Below, piece by piece: positions 48,001 through 55,500 of a DNA stretch of 64,000 bases (position 1 is the first letter of the stretch; the number at the start of each line of letters is the position of its first letter). A program made the position numbers and the translations under genes. The stretch comes from Apiotrichum sp. Y4204 (taxonomy: Eukaryota > Basidiomycota > Tremellomycetes > Trichosporonales > Trichosporonaceae): NCBI GenBank assembly GCA_025531455.1, contig JAMYHL010000023.1, forward strand, positions 496,001 through 560,000, in the 5' to 3' direction. The notes below the pieces were generated by a model. It made no database searches. It was not told the origin of the DNA and was given only the letters and a program-made list of their open reading frames with translations.

Positions 48001-49642
48001 GAGTGTCATAGTCCTCATCGATGAGGCCCTCCTGGACTAGTTTCAATATGGTTGTGCGGCCTAGGTGGCCCAGTCGACGGTGAAGGAGTGTCATTGGGGA
48101 CACTATCGCACTTTCTTGTGTTATGGCTGCCAACGAGCTGTCACATTTCGGGATCATCAGGTATGGACGCCCTGAGATTTTGTCGACTGTCAGTGGTAGT
48201 ACAAGTCCATCTTTGATAATAGCCATGTTCTGGAGGTCGACTGTCCATCCCTGGCTTCGAAGAGCTGTTTCAGAGAGGATGTTGTCTGTCGTTTCGGGAC
48301 AGTAGTACACGTCCTCGATTGAAAGAATAGTGTCATCGGAGAGGTTGAACACAAGTGACCCTGTTTCCGTAGAGGTCATAGAGTACTGCGTTCCTCCGAG
48401 ACGGAATAGGAAGGGATTGTCCAGTGATGTGATGAGTGATAGTAGTTGACGGTTTCCTGTAATGCATTTCGATGCACCGGTATCAACAAGTAAGGCGATA
48501 TAGTCATTAGCCATCATTCTCGATGAGACGTTGGCTATCGCGTTGATATGGCCTATCGATGTGATTACAGGTGTGACGCTTGCCAGTTTGCCTGGTACGT
48601 CGTTCTTGTTCTTGTGGTTACGCTTCCACATCACAAAGTCTTGATATGATGGTTCTCCATCTCTTTTCGACCAGCAATCATCAACAACGTGGTTGTTGCG
48701 GTGGCAATAGACACAGAACTTATTCGCAGGTGGTGGTTTGTTGAACTTGCCGTTCTTGTTGTTCCCACCCGATGTCTGCGGTGTTCTGCCTTTGTTGCCT
48801 TTTGGTTTGTTCAGCTTAGAGTTTGGGTACTTGGCGAGAGGCTTGTCGATCTTTTGCGTGAGTGTTACGGCACTAACAGTGCCTGGGATAGTTCCAGTAG
48901 ACGTCAAGGCGGTTCGTTGGTCTGCTTTGAGCAGATACAGCCTTGTCAGGCCGTCCCAATCTTGTTGCAGCAACGGCAATGACTGGAAGCTGTCTCGCAA
49001 TGTATCGGCAAGATCGGAGGGTATTCCTCCAAGGAACCATGTGCGTTGGGATTGGTCTGTGATTTCGCCTCCAAGTGTGGCGTATTCGGCAAGGATTGCC
49101 TCAAACGCCTCATAGTGTTTGATCATCTTCTCCCCGTGGGTGGAGTCCGGCTCTGTCAACGTCAGGTTGACAAGTCGTTTCAGCAGAGCGTGTGTACGTT
49201 CAGGCGTATCAACGTTGTACTTCGTTGACAGGTGAACGTAGATGTCCTGGGCTGACCAGAGTGAACGTAGTTTCAATGCAAGTGGAACAGATATTGTTTC
49301 GAGCAGTGCAGAGCGGGCAGTCCATTCTCGATTACGCCATTTCTCCCAGATTTCCCGATGAGCGGCAGTGGTTTGATTGCCGCCTTCGCTGTTGCTGGCA
49401 TCGGGAGGTGCGGTTCCAGCAATCGTCCCAGGTGGGAAGACCACGTCATGGTCTCCTGGCACTTCTGGGTTTACTGCTCGGCGTCTCGGTTCGGGATCAA
49501 GACCGTCAAGATTATTAAGGGCGAACTTTCGCATAAGGAAGTTACGAAGTGCTCTATCCCAAAGTAAGAAGTTCTGGGTTCCCCGCAACGTTGGGATGTT
49601 GCGGGTGGGGGCATCGGACGATGAGTTGTTATCGCCTGACAT
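45044..49642 (-). CDS. Copia-type Gag-Pol polyprotein, intact
   Basis: Single exon of 1532 aa from the ATG at 49640-49642 to TAA at 45044-45046, with no internal stop or frameshift. The Gag part (about residues 1-300) ends in a CCHC zinc knuckle (C310, C313, H318, C323). The aspartic protease motif DTGAS lies at 387-391. The integrase has the HHCC zinc region (HRRLGHLG ... CDICLRQR) and the DDE triad (D in HVDLKGP, D in SDQGTEF, E in AERFNRT). A proline/glutamine-rich spacer of about 200 residues follows. The reverse transcriptase shows KARLVAQGF, VEGAYLNG and the catalytic YVDD. The RNase H contains VDSDYAGD, SSTMEAEY and the family's HIDIRHH and ILTKPL. Gag and Pol are in one frame, as in Drosophila copia, so the Gag surplus must come from splicing or processing rather than frameshifting. 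Confidence 0.97.
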   Translation of the reverse strand: MSGDNNSSSDAPTRNIPTLRGTQNFLLWDRALRNFLMRKFALNNLDGLDPEPRRRAVNPEVPGDHDVVFPPGTIAGTAPPDASNSEGGNQTTAAHREIWEKWRNREWTARSALLETISVPLALKLRSLWSAQDIYVHLSTKYNVDTPERTHALLKRLVNLTLTEPDSTHGEKMIKHYEAFEAILAEYATLGGEITDQSQRTWFLGGIPSDLADTLRDSFQSLPLLQQDWDGLTRLYLLKADQRTALTSTGTIPGTVSAVTLTQKIDKPLAKYPNSKLNKPKGNKGRTPQTSGGNNKNGKFNKPPPANKFCVYCHRNNHVVDDCWSKRDGEPSYQDFVMWKRNHKNKNDVPGKLASVTPVITSIGHINAIANVSSRMMANDYIALLVDTGASKCITGNRQLLSLITSLDNPFLFRLGGTQYSMTSTETGSLVFNLSDDTILSIEDVYYCPETTDNILSETALRSQGWTVDLQNMAIIKDGLVLPLTVDKISGRPYLMIPKCDSSLAAITQESAIVSPMTLLHRRLGHLGRTTILKLVQEGLIDEDYDTLKNDPFTQDSCDICLRQRSTKTTKDNSSPRGTSTGEVIHVDLKGPVAESLSGHKYYLGIIADFTRVRMAIPIRQKNQAIGLLKYFINLLELQSGIPIKIIRSDQGTEFNNEECSEWCRQRGMIHQMSSRWTPQHNGVAERFNRTIGEMISAMVDSSALGHAHWECAAEYASAILNKTTICEELDKTAWEIMTGRKPNLNSVVEFGTICYAQVRKTNKASFETPRAMRACVLTQAIHMSGWLVRFEHDGSRYFCADVEMTALPVNTPLAPLSGAGTYAPQTQTTEVPVTPIPTKQPVVETETTPMVTPQPAPQPAPQPALQPVVIEQQMIKEPTPQPLQPPQTPPSTPANFDAPRIEITEPEVQPQGSPELTAEPPNTEQPESQMLAIPRKQVTATRSSPRLNKQPDVQPQPSQKDAVLLEPTSSGRTRRLPERFISTIAGEPAAATNTDFTICQLAAVAAYENFDDPTTLKAALNASDSPRWVEAMEAEIQNLESKGTWIESKLPPGRKAIGAKWVFKVKRDADGNICKYKARLVAQGFSQLAGIDFDQTFAPVSRISSLRLLLTLAATNDLTVRQADVEGAYLNGTIDVELYLKVPPGLTLEDPNCDCLRLVKSLYGLKQSGRAWWVELNQALMSLGFAKCEADWGLYVLRNEQQEPLAYLLAYVDDLLIATKDELAASVILEALQEYWTMSDLGPVTHILGIKATRTANYFQLSQTAYIETVLRKYQDELPTTGKRAPLPTSDLPTMAVDDSEVMDNPGRYQELVGSILWIANCTRPDVAFAAGYLGRVAHAPTQAHWELGMRVLNYLRQTKSRVLTLGPHQNDGLMVYVDSDYAGDVNTRRSTTGYITQFHGSPITWSSKRQQTVASSTMEAEYIALAEATKETLWLRQLLLELGIDQAKPTTVFVDNQAAISFANNPSMHARSKHIDIRHHLVREQLNEFETIELEYIETALQKADILTKPLAGTVHVAAVKQLRLNDPPA

Positions 49643-50300
49643 TGTGTGCAGAAGAGGAGCGTGTATAACACGATAATCCGAAGAAGAGTGATAAGAAAGA
49701 GTACTGCAGCCGCGATGTGCCGTGGTAGCATGTAATTCTCGAACATTGACTATTGAACGGCGGCACTAGGCGGAGTGGTAGCTAGTCACTCGTAATACCA
49801 ATGTCGATAAGAACGTTTGGTTTACGGCTGCAGGTGCACTATCACCGTGTCTCGATGACCAGGAGAAGTTTACGAGAGTGGTAGTGCTGTCACTGAAGAG
49901 TCGCTAGTACTGAAACGATAGCGATTGTGACATAGGACGTAATCGAGCAACGTCTGCTATCGATTACGTGTTACGACGCTAGTCTAAGATAGATATATGT
50001 ATCACGAAACTTGGGGAATGGCAGTAGACCGTTGGTCCGCTCGCCAGTTTCCTTGCTGTGTGTGTGGGTGAGGACTGCTAGCGTCTTTTGAGAATTGAAT
50101 GAAGAAGGGGTGTTGGGGATCGGACCCTTCTTATATATGCCGCAGCGGGCACTGTCGTGTCCTCTGTTTGCCGTAGATGTTACGGTTTTCCCACATGTTT
50201 GCTGCCTGCGGGAATTTGCCGCAGCATGTCTAAACGCTCCCCAGATGACGCTTATGACATCCTGGGTGCGACGGGAGAGCCCGGGGATCGATCCTATGCA

Positions 50301-50360
50301 TGCTAGGGTCCCTCAGGGCTTCTCAGGACGTCTTAGGACGTCTCAGGGAAGCTCAGGGAA
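50301..50360. repeat. 10-bp periodic repeat, about 6 units
   Basis: Six successive decamers on an exact 10-bp register with consensus TCTCAGGRNN (TGCTAGGGTC, CCTCAGGGCT, TCTCAGGACG, TCTTAGGACG, TCTCAGGGAA, GCTCAGGGAA). Confidence 0.8.
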
Positions 50361-50645
50361 GCGAAATTTAGGCCCTAGGTTTGCCTGGTTATGTCGTGGC
50401 AAGGTTATTTGCGTGCCTTGGTCTAAACCTTGCGGTAAGCTTTAATTTGTGCCTATGACCCGGGTTATGCTGTAATGGCCCGGGTCATGCTGTAATAGCT
50501 TATTCCCGCACATTTGGGGTGCTGCTGTGCCGTAACGGGGTGCATGCAGTGGTGTCACCTGATTGCCCATGGGCAGGTGACTGGTGGGTGGAGGTTCCCC
50601 TATGCATGGTGTGTGGGTGGAGGTTGCTCAGGGAAATGCGAAAAA

Positions 50646-50769
50646 GCGCCACAGGGTCGACCGAAAAGGGATAAAAGCGCCACCGCAGGGATCGAAAGCG
50701 CCATCCCTAAGTCCCCTGAGCGCCACCGCACCGTACCGCAAACGCCACCTGAACGCCACGAACGCCACC
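50646..50769. repeat. RCGCCAC motif cluster, 7 copies
   Basis: Seven direct copies of GCGCCAC/ACGCCAC (one GCGCCAT) in 124 bp, at uneven spacing, in the element leader. Confidence 0.75.
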
Positions 50770-50801
50770 GAACCCTGAAGACCCTTTTTTTGCGTACAGC
50801 T

Positions 50802-51143
50802 ATGTGCCCTCCTACTGCCTTCCTCTGCACCTGCACTGCTGAGTCCACCTTCCTTGGCCATTATACCATCATTGAAGCTGAACTTCAGTTTATTGACTGG
50901 TATATGCATGACCAGGTGAATCCTGTTATCATGCAGGAGGTGCGCATTTTTCTGCAAAGGATGAGGCTTCAAGTGCTGGACTTGGCTCTTGATTTGGGTG
51001 TAAACCTCGACCTCGGCGACATGCAAGAATTCTTCGAGACAGTGCCCCTTGTGGCTGACGAGCCTGAGGAGCCCATCTTTTCGCCCGTGTCGCCCAATGC
51101 GACGCCCGGTTGGTACGTGACCTTCGAGGATGACGACTATTGA
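50802..51143 (+). CDS. Antisense ORF in retrotransposon leader, 113 aa
   Basis: Open on the strand opposite Gag-Pol, from ATG at 50802-50804 to TGA at 51141-51143; the frame is open further upstream to 50514. No family recognised. The product looks protein-like rather than random: an N-terminal Cys/Thr segment (MCPPTAFLCTCTAESTFLG), amphipathic helices (IIEAELQFIDWYMHD, IMQEVRIFLQRMRLQVLDLA), then an acidic tail rich in Asp, Glu, Pro and aromatics ending WYVTFEDDDY. It runs toward the 5' LTR and the neighbouring GTPase gene. A captured host exon, a remnant of a nested element, or an accessory antisense gene are all possible; chance is not excluded. Confidence 0.4.
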   Translation: MCPPTAFLCTCTAESTFLGHYTIIEAELQFIDWYMHDQVNPVIMQEVRIFLQRMRLQVLDLALDLGVNLDLGDMQEFFETVPLVADEPEEPIFSPVSPNATPGWYVTFEDDDY

Positions 51144-51276
51144 GCAGCCCTCGGGGCTTGCGCCGTTGCGCCAAAGCGCCAAGACCGATCATTCGTCCCT
51201 GAAAATCTCCATTTTTCGCTGTTTTCCCTTTTTTCAAAGCCCCGTTCTTGCGCCCTCAGCGCATTTCGCACCCTCG

Positions 51277-51330
51277 ACGCATTCTGCGCAGGTAGCGCAT
51301 TTTGCGCAGGCAGCGCATTCTGCTAGGTGT
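51277..51330. repeat. 18-bp tandem repeat, 3 copies
   Basis: Three contiguous units of RCGCATTYTGCGCAGGYA (the last one degenerate), each with a TGCGCA palindrome core, about 50 bp inside the 5' LTR. Confidence 0.8.
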
Positions 51331-51367
51331 CGCCACCTGCAGGGTGTCGCCACCCTATGCAGTTTTT

Positions 51368-51378
51368 GACTCTTAATC
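51368..51378 (-). other. Primer-binding site, tRNA-Lys(CUU) half-molecule type
   Basis: The sense strand after the 5' LTR reads GATTAAGAGTC with no gap. Its complement GACTCTTAATC is the anticodon arm of eukaryotic tRNA-Lys(CUU), positions about 30-40. This implies priming by a cleaved half-tRNA, as Drosophila copia does with initiator tRNA-Met, rather than by a 3'-CCA end. Confidence 0.65.
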
Positions 51379-51491
51379 TGTTGTCCGTCACTGTAAATGC
51401 ATACTAACGGCCGTCTCGCGCGGCGCTCTTTTATAGTATTTTTCTCTATTTTACTACTGAACTGGCGTACCGTACTCGCTCGCTCTCGACA
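51379..51491 (-). repeat. 5' LTR (113 bp)
   Basis: Right copy of the LTR, identical to 44851-44963. Its outer end lies 79 bp from the GTPase start codon and its promoter faces away from that gene. Confidence 0.95.
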
Positions 51492-51496
51492 GTTTC
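51492..51496. repeat. Target-site duplication, right copy (GTTTC)
   Basis: Matches 44846-44850 exactly and directly abuts the right LTR. Confidence 0.85.
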
Positions 51497-51570
51497 CAAC
51501 ACACGATCGATCAGCAACGTCACAGTCAGCGACGTTTGTTGTTGAATCTCGACACTCACCCACTCCGGCC

Positions 51571-52512
51571 ATGTACCACCTCTTCAAGGGCTTGCATGCC
51601 TACCTAACACGAAAAGAAGAGTACTCAGTCGTCATCATCGGCTTGGACAATGTATGTACCGCAGCTCGTCTCTGGCGTGGAATGTAAGCTGACTGGACAG
51701 GCAGGGAAGACGGTGCGTGGGGTGGTCGCATTGGATATCCAGGTCGGACTGTCAGTGTGCTGAACGTTCAGACGATGCTCGAGAAAATCAAGACGCTTTA
51801 TAACCCTACACCAGGCATGCCGCCGGACAAGATTGGTCCCACTGTCGGGCAGAACAGTACGTAGAAAGCGATTTTCAGTGGAAGCAAGCACCCACATGCG
51901 CTCCACCTCATCACCTTGATGTCTGAGTCTCACGCTCTGCAGTCGGGAAGATTTCCTTGCCATCTACAACAATGCATTTCTTCGATCTCGGTGGACAGAG
52001 GGACATTCGCTCCATCTGGCCGAAGTACTATGACGAGTGTCACGCTGTCGTCTTCGTACTCGACGCCAGTGATCAGGCGCGTCTGAGTGAGACGTGGGAG
52101 GTGTTTGGTGAGTACTGTGAATGAGAATGGCTTTTTGCCTTGGACCAAGCTTCTAACCCGCAGATGAGGTCATCAACTCGCCGCGTCTCCTCAATCTTCC
52201 TCTTCTGCTGTTAGCAAACAAGCAGGACAAGCCGACATCTCTCACGGTGGCGGAGGTGCGCGAGTCGTTCGACGCATGGAACCGCGCACGGCCGAAAAAG
52301 CGGCGGGATAGTGATGCCCAAAGCCACGACGGGCTGGATGACGGCGACCGGAACGAGCGTCTGGCAAGCCTGGACGTTCTCGGCGTCTCGGCACTGGAGG
52401 GGTATGTCCCACGGAGGAGCACCAGATGTGAAGGGGTGCTAATGTTAGGACGGGAGTCAAGGACGCCGTCAACTGGCTATATGTTCGCGTGCAGAACGCA
52501 CGTAAATTGTGA
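51571..52512 (+). CDS. ARL3: Arf-like small GTPase, ARFRP1/Arl3 type
   Basis: Six exons: 51571-51651, 51701-51712, 51772-51856, 51943-52107, 52164-52401 and 52449-52512, 214 aa in phase. It is a Golgi-associated Arf-family switch that, in yeast (Arl3) and animals (ARFRP1), recruits Arl1 and golgins at the trans-Golgi. The N-terminus MYHLFKGLHAYLTRKEEY is typical; it lacks the Gly2 for myristoylation, as this subfamily is N-terminally acetylated. Motifs are the P-loop GLDNAGKT, switch I IGPTVGQNIGKI, switch II FFDLGGQRDIRSIW, NKQD, and SALEG. A charged insertion (RARPKKRRDSDAQSHDG) before the last motif lengthens it slightly. Exon 2 is 12 nt and encodes just AGKT. The retrotransposon ends 79 bp upstream, so the native promoter is probably displaced. 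Confidence 0.92.
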
Positions 52513-55500
52513 GTCTCCGTTGCAGCTGATTACCGGCGACAGAGCTGATAGACCAGGGACGACGACCGGTTCTAGCTCTAGATTCTCCTCTTTCGCTCAT
52601 AGGTTCTGTGATGCACATTCACATTCTGTACCCTCGTTCCTGCGATTGCGCCGCAGCGACTGCGACTGAAAAGCACCGGATTCCACTGTTATGAGATGAC
52701 ATACAGCTCGTCGTCTCTAAGTTGTCTTGCTACGGACATCTTGCAATGATTGACTTTCGGACAACAGGCAACAGAGCAAAACACAAATCCAAATCAACCT
52801 AGGTTAACGCCCTTCAGAGAGGAGAGGGCTACGATACTACTCCCTTCTTCGGGGACGGTGTCCTCAGGGGACACTTCACATGTCCTTGGATAACTGGCCA
52901 CGACGGAGGAGGTACGAAGTTACCGACGGTGTGGTCGGCTATATTCGACCACCGGAGGTAATGTTGAACAGCAGCCACATAGGATCCCGCGCCGCTGTCC
53001 TGCAGCCGCTGCTCGCCCCGGCTTTGGCGGTCGTACTGGGCGAGATTGCGAGTCTGCTCTCCCGCGAGAGTAGGTCATGCGGGGTACAGGAAGAAGCTTG
53101 GGACGAACCGGCTGCTTCGGCGCTTTTCAAACCTTGGTAAGGGTGTTCTCAGTCATCCACTCGTGCCTCGCTCGCACAGAGGATTTCGAACCCGTCCATG
53201 CAGCTGGTTGATGTGAACTTCACTTCTTGGATGTCGCCTTCTAAAATAGCACTCTCGCCAACGGGCGACATGCGAGGCATCATCAATCAGGTTGGGGCAA
53301 CGGTGAAGGTTTCGAGCCCAAAATCACCAAAGAACGAAGGGGTCTGCCGAAGCAAAAATGCTCAATGGTCACCAAGCAAATCTGCAGCACTGGACTCCGG
53401 ATGACAGCCGTCACCGGCGCCTACCACAGGCTCGCGAGTCGTACAGTTTGCGGGTATCGTCAGGCAGCCAGAGAGCTACTTCGATTGTGGGCGAAATGGC
53501 GATGGGTACTATAGATATCAGTTCCAACATGTTGACGCTCTTGGCTCCCATCCCGGTGCCAAAGAGACCTCTCTCTTACACAGGGTTCGTTGAACTCGAT
53601 AGCAATAATAGGAGTAAAGGAGTGAGGCCAACACACATGAGTAGCTCCAGTCGCCCCCCTGTCTTGTTTTGGTCTCGCGGTGAACATCGAGAAGACGAGT
53701 TTGACCTGCAGTTATGTAACTGTTACCCATGCGAAGAGCGGAGACACCATTTTTACGGTTCAACCCCCTCGTCACTCTAAAGTCAGTTCAAATCAAAGAT
53801 AGGTCAAACAAGATGCTCCGTATCGGACCGGGAGCACCCGCGTGGAGACATTTTTCTCGACCTGTCGAAGCGACGGCAGCTTCTGACGTTTAGCACGCAC
53901 GTGCAGGCACTTTCGTCAATGACACGTTTGGAGAATTGATGCCACCTGTTAGGTAGCCTGTTATTGTAAACCCAGGTCTCAGAGCGGAATCGGACAACAA
54001 AGACCAATTCCGGGATCAGCCAGACCAGCCTAGCGGCGATGATCCTCGGGATGGCCTGGACCTGATCTAAATTAGCCTGCAATGACGAGCCCGTACAGCA
54101 CGACAGTTGGTCTTGACAAGGCCCTTGACAAGGACCATGGCGATAGTCGCTGCGAGAGGTTCTTGACAAGCACAATTCGTCACATTGATTGTTGTCATCA
54201 AATTATCGATGGGCAATGTTAACACAATCCCGTCCCATAGAGCCAGAAGAGTCGAGTGTTGCGGGATCTTCTCTTGGAAAAGTGTTGAAAGCTGTGAAGC
54301 TGGAGAATACTAGTTGGCAAATACTGGTCCATTGGCAAGTGTTAAATTCGACAATGCAAGAGGCCAAAAGGCCTCGCTTAAGCCTTCCCGGTTGACGACG
54401 TTCTCCCAGTTCTGCTATGTAGAAGGCGACTCACCTGACTGCCTCCTGTTTCTGATGTTTTCATCTTTGTAGGGAGATCTGCGGCCGGGATGCCTCCCAC
54501 AACAACGATACGCCGTCCTATCGCTGTTGCTCCTCCTCCCGTCACACGTACTTGAATTCCTTGAGGATACCGTAACTGTGGCATGCGGGACCTCATGTGG
54601 ACGACGTTCGTGGTATAAATGTGCGCGTTGTCATACTCCGAGCGGGACACTCCCGTTCTCGACAAGCTCGTTCGTGGACTTCTGGGACGTTTACTCAGTC
54701 GTGGCCCTCCTCTCATCTGTTCGTGCATTACTCGACACTCACGGGAGAACGCAGCAGAACCACCAGATAACTCAGCTGCAAGGTAATAGTGACATACTGC
54801 GATCCATGGCATTGTCTCAGAGCTGGCGTTTCGGATGCCAGTCCAAATCAAGTCGGAGCAGATACGTTCATCTCCCTGTTATAGGCTGTAGGTTTTAAAA
54901 GCACTCCTGTCAAGGCAATCAACAGTTTTTGTGTTAGCATCATCTTCTCTCCCTGCGACTATTGCGTCGCTCTGCTGTCCGAACACTCCGTGACGGTCAT
55001 TCAGAACAGCCAACGATTTCTTATTGCGCCGTGAGCGGATACCGAGGCACCACAATGTGGTACAGACTAGTACCAGAATCGAGAGACAAATGGTCCGTTT
55101 TATTCTCATCGAAAATAGCTCCTTCGAACCATACTCCCCTGGACTGTAAAGACGCCCAACAGTGAACGGATTCGTCAAAGACAGGAGGCTAAGGTCGGCG
55201 TGTGGTACAGCATTAATGTCTCATTCTGGCCATGAAACATCATTAGAATGGGACAGAATGGGAACAGGTCCAGCTACTACAAACCAGTTCAGCTTCTCTC
55301 CCAGTCACCCACAGGGGCAGGCTCGCGGAGGTCTACGATTAGGCGCCAGTTATACCATCAACTCATTTCTGATTTTTGAGGGCTTGCGGTGGGTGTTGAG
55401 ATCGGGCAAGTGACGCAGTGTAAAGATGGTGTTGAAGGTTCCGTTACAGGGGCATCCCCATCGATGACCCCCGATTTGAATGACGCCCCCTGCATTTCTA

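Larger units (their letters stand above)
49643..51378 (-). other. Retrotransposon 5' leader with three repeat arrays
   Basis: 1736 nt between the 5' LTR and the Gag-Pol start. It contains a 10-bp periodic array (50301-50360), a GCGCCAC-motif cluster (50646-50769), an 18-bp tandem repeat (51277-51330) and an antisense open frame. Nothing on the sense strand is open for a protein. Packaging signal, internal promoter and intron are all possible roles. Confidence 0.7.
44851..51491 (-). mobile_element. Complete Ty1/copia LTR retrotransposon
   Basis: 6641-bp element, transcribed leftwards. It has two 113-bp LTRs that I read as identical base for base, beginning TG and ending CA. It carries a 5-bp target duplication (GTTTC), a polypurine tract next to the left LTR, a primer site touching the right LTR, and one uninterrupted Gag-Pol frame with protease-integrase-RT-RNaseH order, which defines the copia superfamily. 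Identical LTRs and an open frame imply a recent insertion and a possibly active copy. The leader between the right LTR and gag is 1.74 kb, long for a copia element, and holds repeats and an antisense frame. The insertion lies between the PKA regulatory subunit and GTPase genes. Confidence 0.95.
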
